Positions 9,801-18,800 of a stretch of DNA of 64,000 bases are shown one piece after another. The first letter of the stretch is position 1. Every line of letters starts with the position of its first letter. The notes under the pieces were generated by a model. The model had not been told where the DNA came from and did not search any database. It worked only from the letters and a program-made list of their open reading frames with translations. Origin of the DNA: Monosiga brevicollis MX1 (lineage: Eukaryota; Opisthokonta; Choanoflagellata; Craspedida; Salpingoecidae); the NCBI RefSeq assembly GCF_000002865.3, contig NW_001865044.1, positions 66,309 through 130,308 of the forward strand, written 5' to 3'. The position numbers and the translations under genes were made by a program.

Positions 9801-12123
9801 TGTTGCTCTCCGTGTGCAGAGCGGCCAGCTGGCTGAGGAGTGTGCGCGCTTGATTCTGCACATCCCGCACCGCGCTATTGCGTCGAAACACTGCGACAAG
9901 CAGCGAAAGCTGCTGGAGACTCTTTTCGGCCGCCGACAAATTGTTTTTGGCCATTGCATCATTAATGGGGCGTCCAACGCCGGTCCGAATGGCGCCTTCA
10001 AATGTGGCCTTTTGGCTCTGAAAGTACGGCGCCTGGCCGGGCGGCAAATACTTGGAAGCAAAATTCTCTTCTAGCCCTTGCAACAAATTCAGAGTACGCC
10101 CGAGTCGCTGGACTTGAGCCTCATCTGCACTGCAATCGGCAATCAGGTTGCTGATGGTCAGGATCGCCTTGCACATGATCTCAACCACAGCGTTGAGCGC
10201 TTGCTTGTCGTTCTCAAACATGGTTTGCACGACCTCGAGCTCCGAGACAGAGCTATAGGCACAACCGCGTTCATGCAGGTCGAGCGCCTGGTGCAAAGCC
10301 GGCCATTGATTATAATCAAACAAACCAGCTTGTTGCGTGCTCTCTTTTAGAGCGGCAACCACGGTGCCAAGCGTGCGCTGCGCCTCTTGGGCGTGTTCGC
10401 GCAACTGCTTGGCCAAGGGCGGCCAAAGCTGCTTGACTTGGCACATCGATGCCAAGTAAGAATCAAACTGGATCAGTTGCGGCACCTCTGGTAGGACGTC
10501 GGCATCAAATGGGAGTTTCTCATTGACCTTGCGGATGCGATCATGCAAAGCCTCTCCAACGGCGCGCACCATCCCCTTCAAAGTCTGTAGCAGTCGAGAA
10601 TGATCCCACGACTGTGTCGACAAATCTTGAAGCTCCGGGCAAATATTGCCAAGCTCACAAAGCTTCTGCTCTGCCACGGTTGGCTGCTGCAACTCCGGAT
10701 TGAAACAAGACAACTTTTGCAGCAGCTGCATTTGACGTGCTGCCTCTTGATACTCGGCTGCACGCAGTGCACTGACAAAGCCCTGAATGTGGCGCTGTAC
10801 TAGCGCCGCCACCTGGCTAAGGCCTGATATGTAGCGCTCAGTAATCGCTTCATCAGCAATTTGTTCAGCCAGGATGCGCATGGTGGACAAGGTGCCAACA
10901 CCTTTCCAGAAGTTCTGCTCCTTGTTTGTCAAGATCTTGATCAGCTCCTCCAAGCATTTGCCGACGGCAACCCGAACTTCGGCCACCTCGCTATCCTTCA
11001 AGGGGGATCCCAAGGTTGCCGACGCCGAGGCATCGCATTCACCAATGTGTTGGGAGATGATGCGAATGAGCCCTTCCGGATCGTTGTCCCAGTGGGGACG
11101 AAGCAGGACCTTTTCTTCAAAAAGCGCAAGCTGTTTCTTCATCAGCACAATGAGCTTTTGCTGGTACTCGGATGCTTGCACGCTCATGCGGCCACTGAAC
11201 TTATTCAAGTATGCCAGGATGCCTTTGCTTGCGGTAGAATCTCCCAATCGCGAGTAGAGAAAGAGAACACCACGGTCCAAAGTCTTGATGTCAGGGAAAA
11301 AGCGTTCCAGGATTTGAAACTGCTCGTCCAAGTAGCTGCTGTCGCCGTGCAAGTTTTGAAAATTGATCAGGAAGAGGACGCGTTTGCGGGGTGTTTGGGA
11401 CAAAAGGTAGCGCAGCCCAATGCTGTTTGTGATGGTCAAGGCTTTGTTTCGCGTGTCGCCAAAGCCCGCAGGGTCAACAACTATCATGTCATTGACCCAT
11501 GCAAAGCGCGGCTCGATAGTCTTGGCTTCGATACCGTCCCCGACAATGCCTTGTACGTCCTCGGGACCATTGCGGTCCACGTCAAGATGCTTGCCGAGCT
11601 CCGTGTCCTCTTCAAAAATCTTGATGCCGCGCAGATGCGACCAACAAAGGCTTTTGCCAGCACCACTCTTGCCCAGTAGGTACACGACGCAAGGAACAGG
11701 GTCTCGAGCCCTCAAGCCAAAGGCTTTCAACAGCTTGTCGTGGAAGGCATTGCGCTCTGCAGCCATGGTCGCCAGTTCTTCGGCGTCGATGCTCTTTGCA
11801 AATTCCACTTCTTGCTCTTGGGTCGCATGCGCAGCGGCCTCCAGTTGGATCGTGGTGGGCTTGGGTACCTCACAGGTGGTAGCAGTGGCGACAGCAGAAG
11901 CAGCCAGAGGCGGAGCGGTCGCTTGAGGGCTGGTCGCTTGAGGGCTAGAAGCATCTTCACCTGCTTGCAAACATTCCAGCAGGGGCGGTTTTTTTTTGTG
12001 AGCAGGTGGCGTGCCATAGTCTTTTGGCATTGAGGCGCGCGAAAATCTACCTGAGCTCAATGCATCGTTCTCGGAAACGTTGCACCATCCACCATCGATA
12101 CCTTCTGCAGCATGATGACTCAT
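3844..12123 (-). CDS. Giant intronless P-loop GTPase-like / SecA-like ATPase / VWA-domain protein (2,759 aa)
   Basis: One uninterrupted frame of 2,759 codons, unlike its intron-rich neighbours. Residues 1-110 are low complexity. A P-loop GTPase-like domain follows: Walker A GKSGAGKS at about 151-158 and a DPAGFGDT switch-II-like motif, but no clear NKxD. Residues about 350-1930 are predicted helical, rich in Leu, Ala and Gln, without a family I recognise. Residues about 1975-2480 resemble the SecA motor: Walker A QTGGGKS (2026-2032), a DEVD box in LLVDEVDTLL (about 2127), GVTGT (SecA has GMTGT) and the arginine motif QGRTARED (about 2445). A VWA domain closes the protein, with MIDAS DVSGS at 2561-2565, a GATNY threonine loop near 2630 and a QTDGS aspartate loop near 2668, so metal binding looks intact. 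SecA is the bacterial preprotein translocase motor; I saw no preprotein-crosslinking domain or zinc tail here, so export is not implied. Function is unknown: an NTP-driven remodelling machine with an adhesion or scaffold module is inference. Confidence 0.9.
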   Translation of the reverse strand: MSHHAAEGIDGGWCNVSENDALSSGRFSRASMPKDYGTPPAHKKKPPLLECLQAGEDASSPQATSPQATAPPLAASAVATATTCEVPKPTTIQLEAAAHATQEQEVEFAKSIDAEELATMAAERNAFHDKLLKAFGLRARDPVPCVVYLLGKSGAGKSLCWSHLRGIKIFEEDTELGKHLDVDRNGPEDVQGIVGDGIEAKTIEPRFAWVNDMIVVDPAGFGDTRNKALTITNSIGLRYLLSQTPRKRVLFLINFQNLHGDSSYLDEQFQILERFFPDIKTLDRGVLFLYSRLGDSTASKGILAYLNKFSGRMSVQASEYQQKLIVLMKKQLALFEEKVLLRPHWDNDPEGLIRIISQHIGECDASASATLGSPLKDSEVAEVRVAVGKCLEELIKILTNKEQNFWKGVGTLSTMRILAEQIADEAITERYISGLSQVAALVQRHIQGFVSALRAAEYQEAARQMQLLQKLSCFNPELQQPTVAEQKLCELGNICPELQDLSTQSWDHSRLLQTLKGMVRAVGEALHDRIRKVNEKLPFDADVLPEVPQLIQFDSYLASMCQVKQLWPPLAKQLREHAQEAQRTLGTVVAALKESTQQAGLFDYNQWPALHQALDLHERGCAYSSVSELEVVQTMFENDKQALNAVVEIMCKAILTISNLIADCSADEAQVQRLGRTLNLLQGLEENFASKYLPPGQAPYFQSQKATFEGAIRTGVGRPINDAMAKNNLSAAEKSLQQLSLLVAVFRRNSAVRDVQNQARTLLSQLAALHTESNIILDKIVEGQASQDAFEAMARATQQLVSYRCLDPIIVDGRILQEPSELFEAHEDNATVQMITVLQVATTESVLQRTEQALRESLGSLVSSVCESISTKDPINDFDVQYLCRFHPLQDTLGPEHVELECRRLTTAVDEVDKTLQAFEVVKAPSTTRENDMAWLVRTIAFAEHIRSNCHLFPSQDWSSLLASLEVRRTDLMNQVQAHAQTLLDAVRSATAAGDLGQTRAELAYLQGLNDSCNPDMQKLGQPVYAQAKNAVNRKLEQLVLEHRQNQSSGNLASAQEAKQALLGASVLQEHFSGIDQLLAHLHDDDDRALKEIRSQFDAYLEEANYERAEQLLTELAATHETPEWAACHRSLVQSAVRQLRPTTRDILKQARRMERQVLQSQSHGDKLQGTLLAMDELDERLSRLQVLAPVLPDLQLHDVEAEFSKSIRSIYKRLHQRLWKATTTNQFASAEVLYALLTSWRCRERDDVFDASRLIHDSSLDANNDAANEMPAERKGNLAEVEEYAREIDTTTRQQVEQLVQARVGPKLNRFVKAFERIRAQEYDPDNTLFPNLLALADDVNQWVTQAAAKELDEIETTLFEQGSRLARAKLREFDDFFYNPLQGDGLPPFRSSESALSVQRNQVHGAIQQAQDAEHLELLTPEFARNLAQTFAKDGVHERAEFVSKLRNVCQRGVQELQTRQAEALRDERTGTLFTAAAVGRVLGLLALETELKDKGLDSFLMSLRTRAIVPACDAIVKRADDDLNRFIDMAKDFDVQGVERLFAIFDGNMKRLEESESFDMTLLQDAKQRFAQLKGAVSAETSGAQLGAVDVDQPSLNDILTPGFEAEKLDRRLERLKSMAGSQAEAQQRSQNFFGARSSFDPARTLAAIVAHWRSLTQDLIRVFEQRLSAHDQVDEIAACYSCMGQLKVVADADLVGDFASARRRLDDSLLKFARQAVTSVLACAKTKDWQPMNALLRFSLDLDGAFLQQAKAQLPMPALSMASEQVKALLQLVQEADKVVNKNLASLATCLARMQELASNCILDEVQAEVQRRTEERLDKVQTTGPDDTADLDLGDALSAAGEYGEEVKRKYKRFAAALIRQRQEATRSVTIDAALDTMQLGTNAISRKHADQLREAYNRYQTKFEDLIGKPPSAIPELVQAAQQHGRKLARDTSALKRELPVLLAYLSAIWSLFSRATIAKTTKSSHGIYKELHVIQILALFELVGLSQSQGWIAGFGAWCKSFVPNAAKSKLGGAFVQLQTGGGKSILLGFASVIYSLLGFDVACACYSAILSTRDYEDFKAFFELLAVSKHIQYSTLTHLARKALNASGDIRDALQTLIVTGKLSDGKPQSHTRPTILLVDEVDTLLSPVFLTEPYNPGTLVHDKDFTALMRAVWSNKALTAQQVQQLPEAQTLLQSYAHAKNLMLATFDLVVAGRAAIEKNQHPHSVDDQGRIVYKRQGLDENSADVVYGYETQFAYLMEEGRGRVPPEVCADHIGMLFTAGHFSFVKIIQTFDMISGVTGTVPEDTTLLSDRFNIERQCVMPSMYGDTRLVFDPVQITENMAQQHQTIADECHARSSGRAVIVFFPNSTALEAFQASAEFRGKLGGRDINIIDVGKPDIPHRIRQATRQNSITLATVPFGRGSDFTVLNRDIKSKGGVHVIQAFLSTEVAEQIQIQGRTAREDNPGSYRLVLCLPDLKSLLKEHCPDTIRSGSFSELPTALDQARRAVHAEFLNASFAALRQCEAAHVTSLKLRDELFAGRQGNPERALRYVQQYSSHAEYAEAADVLMVVDVSGSMTDYMEQARAFVRTIAREGFHLDSTASQHRMALFTFGTTATALGGEPLFTSDWAQLQQRVAQIAVNGATNYLPALKLVEQSLRDLKASDPARYNASRRIVLFQTDGSNSDRNQTRAITATARRIVDELDATLMAVLTGAGVSSSNVSYFVGRSGQFDSQDRTDGAALSKLILTVDDYDALVQRASGIAACATSM

Positions 12124-12807
12124 GAGCAGAGGAGTGCTTGGACGCCTTCCAAGGCGCGTGCCAGATTTGTTTGGCAGACTATAGTCAAGTCCAGCCAGTG
12201 AGGAACCTTTTCTGTGTCACTAACGTGGATGGTGCGACCAACATACCCATTCATTGCCATCACTTGCGAGCTTGTCTGATCTGGAAAAGAAAATGAGCTT
12301 CTTGAAAAGCGCGGAGGGACGAGAAGGCTCTTGGATGAAGGAAGCCTCACTAGAGTTACGAGCAGGCCTGCGGGTTCTTGCTTCTTGCCCTTCTCGTAGG
12401 CGGTCATGTTGGAGTCCGAAAAAGTCGTCTGCTTTTAACATTACAAGCATTTATTTGCAATTGCTTTGCACTTGCTTGGTTTGGGACTCATTTGAACGTC
12501 GAACGGGAGCAATGTTGGGAGATGAGGACGCAAATCTGGTCGCACAACGTGCGCAAGAGTCGCTGTACAACGCCACTCAGAAAGCGCTTGCTTCGATTTT
12601 CAAAGGGACATGAACACATCACACACACACACACGTAAAGCAAAAAGGAAAAAGACAGCACAGGCACATGTAAACACACTTTCAGACTTCGTTTGACTAC
12701 GTCACGCATCTAACACTGGGGGACTCAACTATTACATGTATGAAGGACAGCGCACAGCACCCTCTTGCGATCAACCTTGACAAGTTTCAGGCAGAATGAA
12801 AGGTCCA
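12124..12807. other. Intergenic stretch, probable promoter region of the GTPase/SecA/VWA gene
   Basis: It separates the stop of the FERM-PDZ giant gene from the start of the SecA-like gene, both on the minus strand. A minus-strand frame (12407-12120) stops just before the start codon and is not in frame with it, so it looks like leader rather than an upstream exon. A short CA repeat lies at 12617-12634. No other element recognised. Confidence 0.5.
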
Positions 12808-15800
12808 TCAAGCCCGGAAATTGCCGACAACCTCAAGCTCAAAGACAGGGGTCGCGCCATTGGTCAGCAGCGACACGATCCCTGCATGGTCCAGGCCGTT
12901 GACTTCGTAATCGTTGATCTACGTACGCCAGCAAAGCAAGGTGCGAGATGAGTTTGAGCATGTTGGGCACAAACGCGAAGACACATCAGTCAATAGGCAA
13001 GCCTCACCGTCAGGATGCAATCGCCACGGCTCAGGCCAGCGACTTGCGCGCTGCTGGTCTCTTGAACATGTGTGACCATCGGATACTCGCCTCCTTCCCG
13101 AGTTTCAAAGGTAAAGCCGAGGTTTTTGGAGCTGCGGCGTCGCAACGTGATACCACGGATTCCCAGTATGGGGGCCTCATCGAGCCACGGGAAAGAGCAG
13201 CGCTGCACCGCCAGGTGCTTGGGTGAAGCCAATTCGCGGCGAATGGCCGACAACAGACACAAATCAGCTTGGCCCGTGCTTGATGGGGCTGTGGCATCCT
13301 CACGCGTGAGTGCAGCAAGAGAATAGGCATCGCTGGCGTAGCGATGGCCGGCCTTGAGCAGGATATCTCCGTCCCAGATGCCGAGGCCACGAAGTTGAGC
13401 GGCCTCATCGGCAAAGCGGTAGCAGCCAAGGTGCGGATCCCAGACCAAGCCCTCCTGTAGCGCTGCGACCAAACGCTGATCCACCTTCTCAGCCGTAAGG
13501 CTGATAGTCTTGACTTCGGGCGCCTTGTCGATGACAACACGCCCTCGCTGGACGGTCATTTCCAGCTCATCTGATTGGCGAAGAAGGCGAACGACTCCGT
13601 CAAGATCTGCTTCCTCGGTGCGCACCCCGTTGATTGCCACAATCAAGTCACCCGGAACCAAGACTTCGCCACGAAAGCGCCCACAGCTGGCCACTCCAGC
13701 CACGACAATGCCTCGCACACGCTCGTCTTCGGCCAAGTGGATGCCGAATCCTTGAGCCCCACGCTCAATGTGCACAAGCAGTTCCTCCACGCTCTGGGTG
13801 CTACCGGGAACCGGTGATGGGTTTGCTAGCAGCACCAGTTCAGCGGTCGAGCCTGCAACAAGGCAAAGGTGAGATTTCGAGATTTGAGCAAATTGAGCGA
13901 TGTCCTCCTTGATGTGTATTAATAACACATATAAAAAAAAAATAACAAAAGAAAAACCAGAGTAAAAAATCAATTGAGCGCCTTACCGTTGTTGAGCCAC
14001 TGCATCACGTGCTCCAGAGTCCGGTCTGCTGTGAATTCGTTGTTGACCATCTCCAAAATATCACCCACAAGAACACTGCCGGATCGCTGGGCAGGCCCAC
14101 CTTCGGCCACAGCCGCAACCCGAATCGCGTCCTCATGCTCATCGTATACCAGGTCCAGGCCCAAGCCCAGACGCGGATCGCGTTGCAGCGTAATTACCCG
14201 ACGATCGACGGGGTCCACGCCCAGCAAACTCAGATCCGACGAGAGCGTCAATGTCACGACCTGCCGCGAGGTGAGCATGACGACAATGTCGCCATGTGGC
14301 ATATCAAGGACGCTGGTACCGTCAATCTCGACAATGACGTCATTCAAAAAGACCTGCCCGCTTTCAAAGGCGGCACCCCCAGGCACAAGGTTTGTAATGA
14401 CGGCACCCACGTCCAGATTCTCAGGATGGGAAACCTTCATCCCCAGCCCGATGTTGCCTCGATGAAGCGTCACAACGCGAATGTCCTCCAGCTCTAGTGC
14501 GAGGTGAGGATCATGGCCTGGAGCTGAGCTTGAGGTGTCTCCGGTCGTTAAGAGGTCCAGCGTCACTTCATCGTGCGCTATGAGCAGGTTCACGATGTCC
14601 TCGTGAGTCATGTTTGCCAGGTCCATGCCATTGATGCGCTCAATCACGTCGCCCTCGAAAACGAGGTTGGACCGGTCGGCAGCGCCTCCGTCTAAAACCT
14701 GTTCGACCACCGTGTGCCCGATCGTCAAGTTTGAACGGATTTTAAAGCCAAAGCCGCGAGAATCACGGCGCAAAAGCACGGTACGCTGGTCCGGAACAAG
14801 GGCCAATCCTAGCAACCCGAGGTCGGAAGACATGACCAGATCCACGCTGTTGCTGCGCGAGAGCAGCTGAACGATGGCCTCGTGCTGCATCTCTAGCACG
14901 TCCATGCCGTTGACGGCCACAACTACGTCATTGATAAAGATCATGCCCGAGCGCTCCGCCAGCGAGCCGGGCACAATGGCCGTAACACACGCTCCTTGGT
15001 TGTTATTTGCCAGCGACGAAATTTTAAGGCCAAACCCTTGCCCCGGCTCTCGCACCAACCGAACCATACGTCGCTCGTTGGCCGTTCGCCCCACAGATGA
15101 GCTCCCGTCATTTGTCGCAGCCACGGAGAGTTGGCTTGAGCGTCGACGGGCCAAAATGGCTTTGGCGTCCACCTCCTGATCGGGTACAGGGAGGGGGGAG
15201 TCGTCGTCGCACAGCCAAAGCTCGAGGTCACTGCTGCCAAGCAAGAGGCGAATGGCTGTCTCGTGCTGAACAAAGCGGAGAGACTCGCCGTTGACGGCAA
15301 CGATAATGTCTCCAACGGATATGCCGGGACAAGCCGCGGCAATGCCGCCTGTGGCCACACGACTGATGCGGACCACGCCGCGGCCTTCGTCCGTAGATAT
15401 AGTCATGCCCAAGCCCGAGCCCTCATAGCGGCAGAGTTGAACCACCTTGCGGGTTCCGGGGAGGTCGGCGCACATGGCATCAACCTCATCCTCAGTAAAG
15501 TCCGCAGCCGTGGACCCCGCCGTTGCACGGCGCTGTGGCTTGGGCGAGGATGCCAGGGCTGCCGGAAGCGGCGAAACATCGCCCTGCAGCAATAGCGCCA
15601 CTTGCCGACCCGAGCCCTGAATCATGGCCACAACCGAGTCATGGTCTACGTTCCAAGCATCCTGGCCATTAATCTCCAAGATGCGATCCCCCGGGCGCAC
15701 CGTGCCGCAGGCCTCAGCCGAGCCGCCGTGAACAAGCACGCCAATGCGAGGGTGGCGTCCAGCAACATCGGAGGCAATGGTGAAACCAAAGCCAGTTGGG

Positions 15801-18800
15801 CCCCGATGGACCATGGCGGTCCGCAGATCTGCAACCTCTGGCTCGGGAAAGTTTGCCACAATAAAAATGATGCTGGCACTTTCTTGCAATTGAGTTACGG
15901 CGGCGTTGAGGTCCATGTCAAAGACTGGGCGCCCATTGAGTTGCAAGATCATGTCGCCTTGGCGGATTTGCTTCGTCTGCGCGGCTGGCCCCTCGTTGGC
16001 GAGGCGTGAAATGCGCAGCAGCCCGCGACCCGCGGCGGGCTCGACGAACATCCCATAGCCTCGATCGCCACGGTGTAGTTGGATGGCGCGGACGTTGGCA
16101 CCGCCATACTTGGCAATGTAATTCTCCACGCGGTGATCACGTTGAAAGGCCGCATCACGAAGGCTCTCTTTGTAGATGGCGTAGCCATGAAGATTGTAAC
16201 GCACTACTAAATGCATGGCACGACCAGTCTCGGCGAGAGCGTCGGAAGCCAGAGCGCTGCTGTGCTCGCCAACGTCGATACCATTGATAGCAAGGATCTG
16301 CATACCTTCCCGAAGCTTCTCATACGCCGGCCCCGCCTCGTCCACACCGGTGACATACACGCCCTTTGCACCATCCAAGCTCACTTCCACCATGGCAAAG
16401 CCAAAGCCGCGCGCCCCACGCTCTAGTTGCACCTCACGCTTGCGAACCAGGGCAGCGTCAAAGGTTTGCTTGGTCAGCGAGGTGCAGCGGTGGAGGCGGG
16501 ACGTCGGATCTCGTGCGACCGCCGTATCCACGCCCAAGTTGGGCGTGCTCTTTGTCAATAAGCTCTCCAGCGCATGTCGTGACAGGCCGTAATAGACACC
16601 GTCCCGTTCCGTCCATTCGACCAGCTCCCCAGCCTCGATCAAGGCTTCAAAGCGCGTGCGGGTGACAAAGGCATAGTCAACACCATCCACTTCATTCTCA
16701 CGGGGTGGGCGCGTGGTTAGCGGTACGGGGACACTGGGATCATTGCGCCGGATGTCGGCGCGAATTGCTGCTAATGTGCCATCATTCTCGGAAGCCGAGG
16801 CCAACAAATCCTGTCACCAGTACAGGTAAGCGATCATAAGTATGACGTCTGGGACGGATGGACCAGCGGTTCAGAGCTCGCACTTTCGCAGCCGTACCTT
16901 GACAGTGAGCGCCGGCAGGGCGGCCGCAGCGCTGCGGAGCACCAGCAGCTCGAGTTGCTCGCCACCATCTGTCTCCCGCATTACCTCATTGACAGCATCC
17001 AGGGTAGCGCCTGCCAGGTTCTGGCCATTGATGGCCAGCAAGCTGTCGCCCTGTTGTGGCATCACGATGCCCCATCGAGCGGAAGCAGTTGAGATGAGGC
17101 AGGGTTCAGAACCATATTTGGGCGAGCATATTGCCGCGTTGCGGTTTACACTTACAACGCGAAGGTGGCCGTAGGTTGTACTGAGGTGATGGGGTTTGTC
17201 CAAGTCACGAACTGCAATCAACTGACTTCCCTCTTGAGTTGCAACTCCAAAAGCGACACCAAAGCCACTCATGCCCCTGCGCCCCAAAATGACGGCATTG
17301 ACGCGCGTAATGTTACGCTCCCGGTTCTTGATGGCATGCTATCCAGGTTCGACGGGTACAACATGTCCGACATGTAAAATTGAGATTGGTGCCCGGGTGC
17401 CCATGTCCTGGCGAGCAGGCGTTGCGCACAGACAATCGGCGAAAACTTACGCGGAATGTCTCACGTCGTTCCATGGAGCGTCCGACTTCGAGCTCAGAGG
17501 GCAACGGCTTGCGAGTGCCGTAAAAGTGGCCTTTATACTTGCCCCACTCTATCATTTGACCGCTCTCAATCAACTAAGGGTCAGAGCACGCGATTCAACC
17601 TAAACGTGTGAGCACGGCGAGCGACCGGGCAACAGGCCGGCGAGGGATTTACAACACGTTGCACTGAGCAGGATTGCACGCACCGACTCAAATGCTTTCA
17701 CAGAAACGAAATTGTACTCGCGACCATCAACCTCGCCACTTTGGCTAGGGCGGGTGGTCACGGGAATCGTCATCGCGTAAATTCTTTCTTTGACGTGTTG
17801 TTGCAATGACGCTTCGTTCTCAGACAGAGGCTCCAGGTTGACCAGATCAGTCACCTTGCTGGCAGCAGCCCCCCGGCGCTTGAACACGGTCAGCTGCATC
17901 GTTTCGTTGGCAGCTTTGATGAGGTCAACGACCTCGTCATGGGGCAGGGCCGCAACCGAGGTGCCATTCACTGAAACGATCTCATCGCCGGTCAGCAAAG
18001 CGGGCCCTTGCAAGACCACGGGTTCGGCACCTTGCTTAAGAACGATGGCAGGTAACAGATCATCCTCAATGCCACCAGCGACACTAAAGCCAAAACTTCC
18101 GCTATCGTTTCGCTGCACAATAACCGCCACGGGTAGGTACGTCACTCCTCGGCGATTGCGATTCTTCTTCCGTGCAGCACGAACAGACGGGCTTTCGCCA
18201 GCGTGACGTAGGCGTCCCACTTCTTCCGCACTCGATCGACGCCCATCGTTGTCGTCCCCACTGAGTGTCGCGTCGTTGGTCAACTCGCTGTCCAGACGAC
18301 CAGTAGCTTCCGGCAGCTTGAGCGCTGGCGTGGCGTTGGCCACAGACGGCGGCGTGAGGGGAAGATCACAAACGACATCTACCCAATAGTCAGCTCGAAG
18401 AGCGTGGTGCACAATGTTTGCAACGGCTCTCACAGTCGTGGCCAGCTCGGGTCCCGTGACAACAACATGGGTAAAGAGGGCCTGATGTTCGGCTTCTGTC
18501 CTCAGCGTAGCCTTATACAGAGCAGCCACAGCGTCCGAGGGAGGCTCCCTCGCGTCGGGAGACGGCGCGTCATTGCCCTCTTCCGTTGAACCCGCGGGCT
18601 TGAGTGAGCACTGCAAATCAACCATGTTGTTGGGCTTGAGCAGGATGACAATTGGATGGATGTCACCGAACAGCTTGAGGCGTTGCACGGCCTTGAGCTG
18701 GGTGTCCAGAATCACAATTTTGCCCTCGCTGGCGGGCTCTTGAATTGCGGCCAGTGATGTGCCATACATGTTGTCCTTGTATTTGCCTGCTTCGATAAAC

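Noticed and set aside
10861-11679. 272-codon plus-strand frame inside the SecA-like gene
   Set aside because: Antisense shadow of a well-supported coding frame carrying the GTPase-like motifs.
3844-12123. Idea that the SecA-like protein is a plastid protein-export SecA
   Set aside because: No transit peptide, no preprotein-crosslinking domain or zinc tail was seen, the protein is about three times SecA's length, and nothing else suggests a plastid-bearing host.
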